A stretch of 23,276 bases of DNA from MWCM01 sp964558315 (GTDB taxonomy: Bacteria > Patescibacteriota > UBA1384 > XYA2-FULL-43-10). The stretch lies in NCBI GenBank assembly GCA_964558315.1, contig CAZLCL010000010.1, positions 1-23,276 on the forward strand, given 5' to 3'. Below the pieces are notes generated by a model. That model worked only from the letters and a program-made list of their open reading frames with translations. It did not search any database and was not told the DNA's origin. Both the position numbers and the translations under genes were made by a program. This document shows positions 1 to 8,842 of this stretch, piece after piece. Every line of letters starts with the position of its first letter. The stretch's first letter is position 1.

Positions 1-1574
1 AAGGAAACCACAAACGGCCACTTGCTCATATACATTGTATCCCATATTTTGATGCCGTATTCTCCGGCTGGAAGTTTAAGCGCGGGATTGTTATTATTAT
101 CGATCTGCTTATATTGGTTGCCGTGAGAATCTTTAGCAACCAAATTGATTTTGCTTTGTTTAATTAAGAGTGATGGAAAATATATAGTAAATTCCTCCGT
201 AGCGCGAATATTAAAAGTTAGGCTGTTGGTATATGCACCTATTGTGCCTGAAATATCAACGACTTTTGGATCGGAAATTGTATATATCGGTTGTTTAGAT
301 TCTTCATAGAGCGAACCTAGCACACCAGCACTAAAATTATTTTTATTATAAGTAAAATCTTTATGGGCAATCAATAAAACATCCAAAGCAACAAAAAGTG
401 TAACCATTGTAATAATTACATTAGCCACTTTCGGATTCTTTAGCTTATCAATCAAATTATTGAGCCAAAGAGGAACGAGTATGGAGAGGCTAAAAATAAA
501 CATGATGATAAATCTTGAAGGATGACGCTGACTGATTAAAACCGTTGAATGACTAAAATGCGATAAATAATACCAAACCTGATTAATTGAAAATAGCAAA
601 AAGAGAATCCCCGTCAATAAAAGAGCCCTCTCCTTAGCGGAACGCTTTTTGAAAGGCAAAAAAATATAAAATAAGTAAATCAAAATTGGTAGCTGGCCCA
701 CGTAAGAATACTTCTCCCACCACTTCAGAACCCATGGATAATTGGGGCCCACCGTATCGGAAAAACAACCGTTAGTTAAACAATAATAAGCATCTTGGAG
801 ATATTTAAAACCACCCAAAACGGGGCTGTCTTGATCGTATGTTTGACCGTATAGAAAATTGCTGGGAATTAGCTTAGCGGCTGACAGCAGGGAAAAAGAT
901 GCTGCTATTATCAGAATCATTTTTAGCGCAGAATAGAAATTTCTCTTCTCCGCAATATCATATATGACTAAGATCGCAGTCAAAATCAAAAACCAAATCA
1001 TTATGTGCTGGCCACCTTGATAATACACCAGCGAAAGTATAGCCCCCATTAGCAAAGGATAAAAATAACTCTTCTCCCTATTCAAGTAAACGGCATAGTA
1101 AATTGGCAAGAGCAGATAACTTATCCAGCCATAATGGCCAATGTAAAAATGAGCATAAAAGTTACCATTTAGCAGTGCGATTATTACGGCTAGAGGAAGC
1201 AACTTGAACGAGATGTTAAATTTTTTAAATATTAAATAAAGGCCGACTGTGCCCAAACAATAATGAAAAAATAAATTGACCTTTATGAATGTTGAAATAC
1301 TAATATATTTGAGCAAAATATTGAGTGGATAAAACGCCGAAGTCTCGCCATTTGCTAAAAAAGGAATGGTGGAATGGTAGTCGAATACAGGAAGCCTGTC
1401 TGCCATCAGAGATTGTTTGATAAATAAAAAATATTTGAAAAACCACTGCCAATCCCAACCCTTAGGTCCAAAATATTCCCCTCTTAGAAAGGGCCACCAA
1501 TATGCGACAAACAGAGCGATGAGAGTTGCCGCAATAAAGACAAATGGGTAATAATTCTTAAAAACTCGTTTCAT
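1..1574 (-). CDS. Large YfhO/GT-C-like membrane protein, C-terminus cut by window edge
   Basis: An open frame runs from an ATG at 1574 to the window edge (524 complete codons, no stop), so this is the N-terminal part of a longer protein. It starts with a TM helix (residues 8-25). A loop with a GPKGWDWQWF stretch and a later NGETSAFYPLNIL stretch follows, the pattern at the start of bacterial YfhO and related GT-C-fold membrane proteins. About ten more hydrophobic helices come next, then from about residue 440 a soluble, beta-rich part. Such proteins are thought to move sugars from polyprenyl-phosphate donors on the outer face of the membrane, but substrates are rarely known. A GGGAGG about 13 bases upstream could be a distant ribosome site. 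Only 3 bases separate it from the stop of the upstream gene, so the two are surely co-transcribed. Family call good; exact function unknown. Confidence 0.75.
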   Translation of the reverse strand, partial: MKRVFKNYYPFVFIAATLIALFVAYWWPFLRGEYFGPKGWDWQWFFKYFLFIKQSLMADRLPVFDYHSTIPFLANGETSAFYPLNILLKYISISTFIKVNLFFHYCLGTVGLYLIFKKFNISFKLLPLAVIIALLNGNFYAHFYIGHYGWISYLLLPIYYAVYLNREKSYFYPLLMGAILSLVYYQGGQHIMIWFLILTAILVIYDIAEKRNFYSALKMILIIAASFSLLSAAKLIPSNFLYGQTYDQDSPVLGGFKYLQDAYYCLTNGCFSDTVGPNYPWVLKWWEKYSYVGQLPILIYLFYIFLPFKKRSAKERALLLTGILFLLFSINQVWYYLSHFSHSTVLISQRHPSRFIIMFIFSLSILVPLWLNNLIDKLKNPKVANVIITMVTLFVALDVLLIAHKDFTYNKNNFSAGVLGSLYEESKQPIYTISDPKVVDISGTIGAYTNSLTFNIRATEEFTIYFPSLLIKQSKINLVAKDSHGNQYKQIDNNNNPALKLPAGEYGIKIWDTMYMSKWPFVVS

Positions 1575-1577
1575 TTT

Positions 1578-3212
1578 TTAGAGTGTGCCTCCCTGATAAA
1601 TTCGAAAATATGTTGTTTCTTCAATGATAGAAAATTTCTCGGGAACAATATCCAGAATAGCCCGATAAGGTGGCGGATTATTAAATTTTTCTAAGATTAT
1701 TATACCACCTTCACGCGTTAAACGCTCTAGGTCGCGATATACTCTTTTATAACCAAAATCATATAATTCCTGATCAATTGCCCAATCAATCGAAATCGGA
1801 TTTTTGTCTTTTGATTTCACCCAATAAGATGCATAATCCGGCAAGATTGCATAGCGTTTTCCCTGATAACGCTTTATGACCTCTTGTAATTCCAGCAAGA
1901 CCTCCCTATTTTCTTGATATGTTCTTAAACCTCGGGCACCGGGGAATACGTCGCCCATCGGACTAACCAGCGACTTAGCAGATTCATCGGCATATATATG
2001 GTTCAGGCGTGTATTATTGAATGAAGCCGTGACAAATATGGCATAAATACAAAAAAGAGATGTGTTTACTATAAACACAGATTTAAACTTAACCCTTTGA
2101 ACAATTGCAAACATAAACATTGAGAGGGTGGTGACAAGAATGCCGGAAGCTAAAGCGGGTGTTAGATAGCCCATTGATATTACAGAAAGCCATGAAATAA
2201 CTGCAATGACAGTAACTGTCTTTAAATCTAACCACTGTTGTTCTGAAATAATCTGCCCGATCATCAAGCCTAAAAGCAATCCGAAGGGTAGAAAGGTGCC
2301 ATTTATAATGGCTTTACCATTCGACAAGTCGACATTCAAGGACCACATTAACCAGTACAAGCAGGCCAAGAGAGCAAATGTCGCCAAAAGCTTAATAACT
2401 TTATTAAGCTTTCTGCTAATAACCGAAATTATTGCTATGATGATAGTTCCGTAAATTAAGCCGTATATAAAATTATCTCGAAAAGAATATATTTTCCAGG
2501 CCGAAAAGGATAGATTTGACTGAGCAGTAAACTGAACAAAAGCCGAGTCTATTGCTCCGTTGGAGATGAGAATTATAAGATATAAAAGAGCCGGCGCCGC
2601 GGCGGCTAACCACATCCTCCAGTTTCGATAATCCTTTTGAATTATTAGCACCAAAATAGGAACCGGTAAAAAATTCTGTTTGCAAATATAAGCAAATCCG
2701 ATCAAAAAGTAAGCTAATATTTTCAGGTAAGATTTTGGCTTTATGGTCAACAAATAATAGCCTAAGGAAATTAGAAAAATGCCGTCTAAAGTGTGCCAGG
2801 GCGTCAGTAAAAAGTTATGACTGGCGAATGCAAATCCTACGATAATAATTATGCCTTTTATCCAATCAGATAAAAACAATTTGAATGACCTGTCGAGTAT
2901 CTGTGTCCAGATGTAGGTAATCACCCCGAATTGGAACCAGACCACAGCTTTAGAGAGATAAAATGTAAAATCGCCCCCAATCAATACTTCAGGCAGATGT
3001 AGAAAAGCCGAGCCGACAGGCCTTATGGAGATGAAATCCAAATGAGGTATTTGGCCGTCAAGCAATCGCCTACTCTGAGCCAAAATGAAACCATAATCTG
3101 TGACTTGATTGAATCCATAACGGGAGTAAAAAGCGTGTGCGACCCCCGGAACGACAAAAAGAGCGAAAAGGGCGAGCCAATATTTCTTGACGAACAAAGA
3201 AAAAGATTTCAT
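1578..3212 (-). CDS. ArnT/PMT-like GT-C membrane glycosyltransferase (putative)
   Basis: 544 residues. After a first TM helix (12-28) comes a loop with D39, then QSRRLLDGQIPHLDF (46-60) and RPVG (64-67). An acidic residue after helix 1 and a 'G-x-x-P-H-x-D' loop are typical of ArnT, PMT and other GT-C enzymes that use polyprenyl-phosphate sugars. Around ten further helices run to about residue 390. The last 150 residues are soluble and end in short beta-type segments (FSIIEETTYFRIYQ). Start ATG at 3212; no clear Shine-Dalgarno. It is the first gene of a minus-strand unit with the truncated gene at 1-1574 and faces the divergent plus-strand pair of related membrane proteins. Donor and acceptor cannot be read from the sequence. 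Confidence 0.7.
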   Translation of the reverse strand: MKSFSLFVKKYWLALFALFVVPGVAHAFYSRYGFNQVTDYGFILAQSRRLLDGQIPHLDFISIRPVGSAFLHLPEVLIGGDFTFYLSKAVVWFQFGVITYIWTQILDRSFKLFLSDWIKGIIIIVGFAFASHNFLLTPWHTLDGIFLISLGYYLLTIKPKSYLKILAYFLIGFAYICKQNFLPVPILVLIIQKDYRNWRMWLAAAAPALLYLIILISNGAIDSAFVQFTAQSNLSFSAWKIYSFRDNFIYGLIYGTIIIAIISVISRKLNKVIKLLATFALLACLYWLMWSLNVDLSNGKAIINGTFLPFGLLLGLMIGQIISEQQWLDLKTVTVIAVISWLSVISMGYLTPALASGILVTTLSMFMFAIVQRVKFKSVFIVNTSLFCIYAIFVTASFNNTRLNHIYADESAKSLVSPMGDVFPGARGLRTYQENREVLLELQEVIKRYQGKRYAILPDYASYWVKSKDKNPISIDWAIDQELYDFGYKRVYRDLERLTREGGIIILEKFNNPPPYRAILDIVPEKFSIIEETTYFRIYQGGTL

Positions 3213-3327
3213 AAAACCCGAAAATTATGAGAATTGAACGATTCCAACACAATAACAATAATAAGATATTTGATCTAAATATTCAACGCTGTTGTCTGAT
3301 TGACTATAAGATGATATTTTTTAAAGT
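3213..3327. promoter_or_regulatory. Divergent promoter region between two glycosyltransferase units
   Basis: This 115-base A+T-rich gap separates the start codons of two divergent units, so both must begin here. On the minus strand a CATAAT (3224-3229) has TTGTGT 17 bases upstream, which would give a very short leader. On the plus strand a TATAAG (3305-3310) lies 17 bases from a poor TTCAAC. Neither match is strong, so the individual hexamers are tentative; the presence of promoters follows from the gene layout. The plus gene at 3328 has no visible Shine-Dalgarno. Confidence 0.4.
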
Positions 3328-5526
3328 ATGAAAAGGATCTTTCGAGAATCTACCAAAAATAATTTGCCTTACTTGATAATTATGTTCTTATCCATATTGC
3401 CGTTCTGGAAAACCGGCATAACAGGCTTAATGGAAAGGACCGATTCTGACTTTCCTCTTATGCCGGTAAACAACTTTTACTCTCAGCTATTTGTGTGGTA
3501 CGACAAAGTTACGATGGGCTTCGATGTTTCCTCCGCTTTTCTTTCACAAATTCCTTTTTACGCTTTGCTCGCACTCTTTACAAAGCTGGGAGTGCCACTT
3601 CCAATATTACAAAAATTTTGGTTTATTCTGGGGTTGTTTCTGGCCGGTTTATTCTCATATTTGCTTAATCTCTACCTGACAAAGAAGAAGCTCCCTTCTT
3701 TACTCGGATCTTTCATATATGTATTCAACCCCGTGACTCTTCACCTTCTTTCGCAGGGACAGCATGTATTAATTTTTTGCTACGCTTTTGCTCCCGCTTT
3801 TCTTCTCTTTTCAATAAAAGCTGTCGATACGAAAAAATATCGATATGCATTATATATTGCCTTGTTGTCGATATTGGCGGCTATTACCAGCGTTCCCTCC
3901 TTAATAATTATCTTCATGCCTGCATTTTTATTCTTATTCTATTCATTAGCAACACGGGAAAACAAGATTTTTGTCTTGAAATTCATTTTTGTTTTGCTTC
4001 TCGGTCTCTTAATATTTCATTCATGGTGGTTTCTACCCGGCATCTTAAGTCTCAGCAGGAGCAGCCAGATAGAAGATATTAACCGAATGTGGCTATTTAA
4101 CTGGAAAACCATTTCAGAATCAGCCAGCTACTTCGATGCATTAATCGGGGCCGGTATTCCCAAGCCGGTTATCGGATCAAAGTTAGCATTAGCGGTTTTG
4201 TATGTCGTTTTTGTCATCGGAGCGCTGTTAATGCTCCTGAAAAAGTCGTTCAAAAAACAACATATTCTTCAATACCTCCTACTGCTCTTTGTATTTAGTT
4301 TTCTATTTGCGATTGGAGACAAAGGCATATGGGGAGATTTTCAACAGTTCGCCATGTCAAAGGTTAGCTATCTGCAGATGTTTAGAAACCCCCATAAATT
4401 TGCCCAAATCACGATGCTCTGCTATTCGGCTTTGGGCGCAATCTTCTTGGCTACAGCGATTGATCGCCTGAGGAATATCAAATTGAAAGCTTTTTTCGTG
4501 GCCATATTCATGCTGATATTTTTAGCCGGCAATTCGCCAATATTAAGCGGCAATTTGCAAGGTTTTTTAAAACCGATCCACATTCCTGAAGAATATTACG
4601 AGGTTAATAAGATGATTGGAGACAACGTCGGTGATGGAGGAATTTTTATTCTACCTCAAGAAGAGTGGCTCACCAAATACAAATGGGCGCCATATGATAT
4701 GCCTGATTTCTCTCGTTACATATTCGATGCCCCAATAATAAGAGATTATCCCGAAAATAGATTGGCAAATCTTGAAGCGGTATATTTAATGACCACCGCA
4801 TATGACATAATCAATCATGGTGTAAATACAGAACTTAGCCATTATCTTTATTTTATGAATGCAAGGTATGTTTTGCTTCACAAAGACATTGAACCATACA
4901 CAAGACAGGTGGTGCCATATGATCAACTACGAATGTCGCTTAGTCGCCAGCCGGATATAAAGCTAATTGAATCTAACACTTATTTTGATTTATATGAGAA
5001 CAGCCTTTTCTCAAACAAAATCTATAGTAGCACTAACTTAATTTCAGATAATCTAAAAATTGATCCTAACGAACCTAATAATATACTCGATCTGGAAAAA
5101 ACATTGAATCAAGCCGACTTCTTTGAGAAACCCGTATTTAATCTTGACAGGGAAAATCAGAGCCTTCCCGAGGTATCAAGAATAAATGAAGCGCCAACAA
5201 TATCGTTTAAGAAAGTGTCTCCGGTAAGTTATAAAGTTGATGTTGAGAATGCGACCTCGGATTATATTCTAACCTTTCTAGAAAGTTTTAGTTCCGGTTG
5301 GGAGGCTAGCATTAATGGCAAACCCCTACAAGATAATTACCATTTTAAAGCTAACGGATATGCGAACGGTTGGTTTGTAAACGAAAGAGGGAATTATGAA
5401 GTAACCATCTATTATAGACCGCAACGAATATTTACTTATCTATTTTCATTGTTTTTACTTACGCTAGGAACATCATTAATTTATCTGGTAGCCATTTCTA
5501 TCTATGAAAAAAATCAGGCAAGTTAA
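3328..5526 (+). CDS. AftD/YfhO-like GT-C membrane glycosyltransferase (putative)
   Basis: 732 residues. The N-terminus has helix 1 (13-30), then TDSDFPLMP (38-46), a W57/G64 loop and SQIPFYAL (73-80), which is the layout of AftD-type arabinofuranosyltransferase N-domains and YfhO proteins. FNPVT near residue 135 sits in the usual 'Y-x-F-N-P' position. About a dozen helices follow, then a periplasmic-type region (about 420-700) and one C-terminal helix (702-723). The C-terminal domain carries SSGWEASING (655-664), GYANGW (677-682) and YYRPQ (695-699), the YfhO tail signature. It is a clear paralogue of the next gene, which overlaps it by 23 bases, implying translational coupling. Likely role: extracytoplasmic sugar transfer from lipid-linked donors. 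The specific sugar is unknown, and 'arabinofuranosyl' is a family label, not a prediction. Confidence 0.72.
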   Translation: MKRIFRESTKNNLPYLIIMFLSILPFWKTGITGLMERTDSDFPLMPVNNFYSQLFVWYDKVTMGFDVSSAFLSQIPFYALLALFTKLGVPLPILQKFWFILGLFLAGLFSYLLNLYLTKKKLPSLLGSFIYVFNPVTLHLLSQGQHVLIFCYAFAPAFLLFSIKAVDTKKYRYALYIALLSILAAITSVPSLIIIFMPAFLFLFYSLATRENKIFVLKFIFVLLLGLLIFHSWWFLPGILSLSRSSQIEDINRMWLFNWKTISESASYFDALIGAGIPKPVIGSKLALAVLYVVFVIGALLMLLKKSFKKQHILQYLLLLFVFSFLFAIGDKGIWGDFQQFAMSKVSYLQMFRNPHKFAQITMLCYSALGAIFLATAIDRLRNIKLKAFFVAIFMLIFLAGNSPILSGNLQGFLKPIHIPEEYYEVNKMIGDNVGDGGIFILPQEEWLTKYKWAPYDMPDFSRYIFDAPIIRDYPENRLANLEAVYLMTTAYDIINHGVNTELSHYLYFMNARYVLLHKDIEPYTRQVVPYDQLRMSLSRQPDIKLIESNTYFDLYENSLFSNKIYSSTNLISDNLKIDPNEPNNILDLEKTLNQADFFEKPVFNLDRENQSLPEVSRINEAPTISFKKVSPVSYKVDVENATSDYILTFLESFSSGWEASINGKPLQDNYHFKANGYANGWFVNERGNYEVTIYYRPQRIFTYLFSLFLLTLGTSLIYLVAISIYEKNQAS

Positions 5527-7696
5527 AATCGATTACTATCTGCTTGGTGTGCTTATATTGGGCTTAGCGCCGATTCTATGGTTTAGAAGCGGACTCATGA
5601 TTGCTGGGGGCGACGAGTCTTGGCTAATTAATCCTTTAGGCTTTGCACCAGATGTGTTTTACGCCTGGAATGACAGACTATTCAACTTTGGCGGGCCGAA
5701 TATCTATCTCCCCTACACACAGACAGTTGTTCCGTTTTGGCAGGCTCTGAGCTATTTGGGAATTAATATAATTTTAATTGAAAAGATATGGATTCTTTTG
5801 CTTTTTGTTTTGCCAGGGGTGTCTGTTTACTATTTAGTAAAAGTTTTATTCCCCAAGGTTCAAAACATAAAAACTGCAGCCTTTTTTTCTGCCGTTCTTT
5901 ATATGTTTAATTTATATATAATTCAGATTGGTCCATTCCAAACAAACACCAAACTGGTTTTGTTTGGTCTCCCCCTGGTGCTATTGTTTTTTGTTAAAGG
6001 TCTTGAATCGAAGAAGCAAAGATTTCTTTACGCTTTGCCCATAGCTATCGTGATGACATTAATCGGCAGTTCATTTGTAAACATAGCTGTGGTCAGCGTA
6101 ATACCGATCGTTTTATTTCTTTATCTTTTATATTTCATCATAAAAAACAAAAGCCACATCTTGCATGCCGTAAATTTTACTTTACTTATAATTATTCTTT
6201 GGTTCGCAATAAATGCCTATTGGCTGATCCCCTACGCCCAAAATATTTTATCCTTTAACCAATCTTCCGGCGGTGAAGTTTTTAACTTTGAACAAACTGA
6301 CACAAAACAGTTTTTTAATTTTTGGCGCTTCCTTGGTTCATGGGGGTGGAAAGAGACTCACAACTTTCAGCCCTATTTTCCATTTGCCGATTTTTATGAC
6401 CGCTTTCCCCTTGTTTTTCTAAGCTATATTCCCGCTTTAATTGCGATGTTAGCAATAACAGCTAAACGCAACCATCGGTATGTAATTTATTTTGCTTTCC
6501 TGCTAGCGATTGGCATTTTTCTGGCCAAAGGATCTGGAGAACCATTTGGATCATGGTATGCATATCTCTTCCAGCAATTTCATTTTTTATGGATATTTCG
6601 AGAGCCATGGGCAAAATTTACACCAATTCATCTTTTAGCGATATCCGTATTATTTGGCTTGGGCTCTTCTTACTTAATTTTCAAACCAAATAACGGCAAG
6701 ATTAGGCCATCATTAATATTCTTTTTTTTGCTCTTTTCTATTTTGCTCACTTCATATCCCCTGATTACCGGCGAAGTTATTTCGGATAGGAACACGGGGT
6801 TGCTCAGAAGCAACCATGTGAGCGTTCCTGGTTACTGGTCCGACATGAATGAATTTATTAAAACAAACACCCTTCAAAATGACAGGATAATGCTTATGCC
6901 ACCCACCGGATACGCAGTAGGATATAATTGGCAGGAAGGGTTTTTTGCCGGAGATACACCCGCCTTAGTGCTGCTTGATCGCCCCACGGTCCGCTATACA
7001 TCTTTTCCGACAAGCAAGGCGGATCTAAAAATTAACAACTACTATGAGCTATTGGTAGAGCAACCCGAGAAGATAGAGGAGATCTCGAAAGAACTGAGCT
7101 TTAAATATATTCTGCTGGATAGAGATATAATGTATGATTACAGTGGCTATCTGGCCAACCCTCCCAAGGCTATAGAACGCTCCTCGCAAATAGCATCTCA
7201 AGTTTCGGCACACCCAAACACGTCAAAGATATTCGAAGCTGGAAGCCTGGAGCTGTATGAAATCGGGGGCGACGAGGAGATCAATCCTATCCTAAACATT
7301 AGGAGAGATGGAGAGTTAGTAAAAACAGACTTTGAGCAGATTAGCCCCTCTATCTATGTAATTAATGATTTTAAATTTGAGAATGAGAGTACCTACACCT
7401 TAAGGCTAAATAATAGCTATAATGCTCTCTGGAAGGCTTCTATTTGCAAAGAAACCGGGTGTACGAAAGTCGGCGAGAATAATCACCAGCTATCTGATAA
7501 TTACGCGAACAGCTGGGAACTGAAAGCTGAAGGAACCGCCAACATTATCTTAAAATATTCTCCGCAAGCCCACATTGACCGATTCACCATACCGTCTAGG
7601 TTTGTTTTGCTTGTTTTGACAGGATTATGGCTGACAGTTTTTTATAAAACCAGAAGTAAATCGGGGCAACAACCAGGGCAAAAAACAAAGAGATGA
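5504..7696 (+). CDS. AftD/YfhO-like GT-C membrane glycosyltransferase, paralogue of upstream gene
   Basis: 730 residues with the same plan as the gene before it: helix 1 (11-28), acidic D37, a YAWNDRLFNFGGPN loop (53-66), about a dozen helices, a soluble region from about residue 420, and a closing helix (698-717). The C-terminal domain repeats the upstream paralogue's signature in diverged form: LWKAS (642-646), NYANSW (666-671), KYSPQ (684-688). Two extra cysteines (ICKETGC) lie in this domain and could form a disulphide if it is outside the cell. The ATG lies inside the last codons of the upstream gene. The last 101 bases overlap, tail to tail, the minus-strand gene ending at 7596. The lysine-rich tail suggests a cytoplasmic C-terminus. 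Exact substrate unknown. Confidence 0.72.
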   Translation: MKKIRQVKIDYYLLGVLILGLAPILWFRSGLMIAGGDESWLINPLGFAPDVFYAWNDRLFNFGGPNIYLPYTQTVVPFWQALSYLGINIILIEKIWILLLFVLPGVSVYYLVKVLFPKVQNIKTAAFFSAVLYMFNLYIIQIGPFQTNTKLVLFGLPLVLLFFVKGLESKKQRFLYALPIAIVMTLIGSSFVNIAVVSVIPIVLFLYLLYFIIKNKSHILHAVNFTLLIIILWFAINAYWLIPYAQNILSFNQSSGGEVFNFEQTDTKQFFNFWRFLGSWGWKETHNFQPYFPFADFYDRFPLVFLSYIPALIAMLAITAKRNHRYVIYFAFLLAIGIFLAKGSGEPFGSWYAYLFQQFHFLWIFREPWAKFTPIHLLAISVLFGLGSSYLIFKPNNGKIRPSLIFFFLLFSILLTSYPLITGEVISDRNTGLLRSNHVSVPGYWSDMNEFIKTNTLQNDRIMLMPPTGYAVGYNWQEGFFAGDTPALVLLDRPTVRYTSFPTSKADLKINNYYELLVEQPEKIEEISKELSFKYILLDRDIMYDYSGYLANPPKAIERSSQIASQVSAHPNTSKIFEAGSLELYEIGGDEEINPILNIRRDGELVKTDFEQISPSIYVINDFKFENESTYTLRLNNSYNALWKASICKETGCTKVGENNHQLSDNYANSWELKAEGTANIILKYSPQAHIDRFTIPSRFVLLVLTGLWLTVFYKTRSKSGQQPGQKTKR

Positions 7697-8006
7697 AAGC
7701 CGCGCTTGATATCATTGAGGCCAGTCCAAATTTCGATATCATTACCGAAAAAGGGATCAGGGCGAGAAAAAAGCAAGTAATATATATGAAACCTTTAGTT
7801 TTGATACCGAAAAGTGGCAGAGCGGCTAAACACAAGATGATTATTATGGCTTTCCCGCTTAGATAGACGCTGAATTTACTCGTCAGTTTTAAGTTTATTA
7901 ATAATACCCACAAGAGAAGGAAAAGAAAAGACTCGAAAGATTTCTTTTCATAAATCTCCCTAAGCTTGCAATAGATGTGCTCAAATAGATTACTAATCTT
8001 AACCAT
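7596..8006 (-). CDS. Small four-helix membrane protein of unknown function
   Basis: 136 residues from the ATG at 8006, which overlaps the stop of the upstream glycosyltransferase (ATGGTTAA arrangement, 8 bases shared). A longer frame reaches 8174, but its extra part is only an out-of-frame reading of the upstream gene. A second possible ATG at 8021 would add five residues (MGLKK). The sequence is a basic/amphipathic start (1-24) and four hydrophobic helices at about 25-38, 50-67, 71-91 and 98-120, with a short basic tail. I do not recognise a family. Being the last gene of the diacetamido-sugar operon it may act with the GT2 enzyme before it, for example as a membrane partner, but that rests on position only. 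Its 3' end runs 101 bases into the convergent gene. Confidence 0.6.
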   Translation of the reverse strand: MVKISNLFEHIYCKLREIYEKKSFESFLFLLLWVLLINLKLTSKFSVYLSGKAIIIILCLAALPLFGIKTKGFIYITCFFLALIPFSVMISKFGLASMISSAAFISLFFALVVAPIYFWFYKKLSAIILSKQAKQT

Positions 8007-8841
8007 TTTTTTTAATCCCATAGTTAGTAATAACGGCCACACCCATACCGAGCGAACCAAAAAGATATTGAAGGAACTTATAAAAGATAAAACCAAGCGT
8101 GTGGATCGGATCCTTCGCCCATATTCGCCAATGTTTAAAATATACCGATCTAACAGGCGACATTTGAGCGACACTTGATCCTTTATGTTTTTTTAAGAAA
8201 TTGTATAAGGTCTTTCCATAATAATAAGAGCGTTTAACTATATGGCTTATAGTCTCCTCTTCGCCGAGATGATATTCGGCAAATACATCTACCCGGCCGG
8301 TCTTATAACCGGCTTCATTTAAACGTCTCTGAAAGTCATAGTCTTCGCCGGCGACTAAATTTTCATCGTATCCGCCCAAGTCCAAGAAAATTTCTCTTTT
8401 AATAAATCTGGCTGTCTCGTGAAGATCGTCACCGACATAACATAACCTTTCGAGAGCTTTGCACTTACCAAAAAAAGAATCGTTTTTGGTGAGGACAGAT
8501 GTGTATATCGCATCATATTGTTCATTTTCACATTTTTCTACACATTTCGATATATACTCGGGCTGATATTCCATATCAACAGCCGTCAAAAAGACATATT
8601 TGCCGCGAGCTTTTTTAACTCCGTAATTTGCTTGAGTAGATCGCTCCAATGGAGCATCATATATCTTAACTTGTTTAAATCTTTTTGCAATATTCTTTGT
8701 TCTGTCTTTGCTATATTTATCAACCATTACAATTTCAAAATTCTCATACTTTTGTTTAAGCATTGAGTTTAGATTATTCTCGATATGCTTCTCGGCATTA
8801 TAGGTAAACAAAACCATAGAAACAAGAGGTTTAATTGACAT
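7999..8841 (-). CDS. GT2 family glycosyltransferase
   Basis: 280 residues from the ATG at 8841, two bases from the upstream stop; a TTG at 8853 would add four residues and is less likely. The GT-A fold starts with PLVSMVLFTYNAEKHI (5-20), then VDKYSKDRT (40-48, the nucleotide-binding Asp and the 'S-x-D-x-T' of GT2) and ANYGVKKARGKYVFL (71-85). At the metal-binding DXD position it has AVDME (87-91). GEDYDF (165-170) is the usual catalytic-acid region, followed by AGYKTG. The C-terminal 80 residues (YYYGKTLYNF, KHWRIWAKDP, a hydrophobic 247-272) look membrane-associated. It likely transfers a sugar, perhaps the diacetamido sugar made by the three enzymes upstream, to a lipid-linked chain. That substrate link is inferred from the operon. 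Confidence 0.82.
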   Translation of the reverse strand: MSIKPLVSMVLFTYNAEKHIENNLNSMLKQKYENFEIVMVDKYSKDRTKNIAKRFKQVKIYDAPLERSTQANYGVKKARGKYVFLTAVDMEYQPEYISKCVEKCENEQYDAIYTSVLTKNDSFFGKCKALERLCYVGDDLHETARFIKREIFLDLGGYDENLVAGEDYDFQRRLNEAGYKTGRVDVFAEYHLGEEETISHIVKRSYYYGKTLYNFLKKHKGSSVAQMSPVRSVYFKHWRIWAKDPIHTLGFIFYKFLQYLFGSLGMGVAVITNYGIKKNG

Positions 8842-8842
8842 A

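Noticed and set aside
8007..8174. N-terminal extension of the small membrane protein to 8174
   Set aside because: This part reads the upstream GT2 gene in another frame. The ATG at 8006, overlapping that gene's stop, is the natural start.
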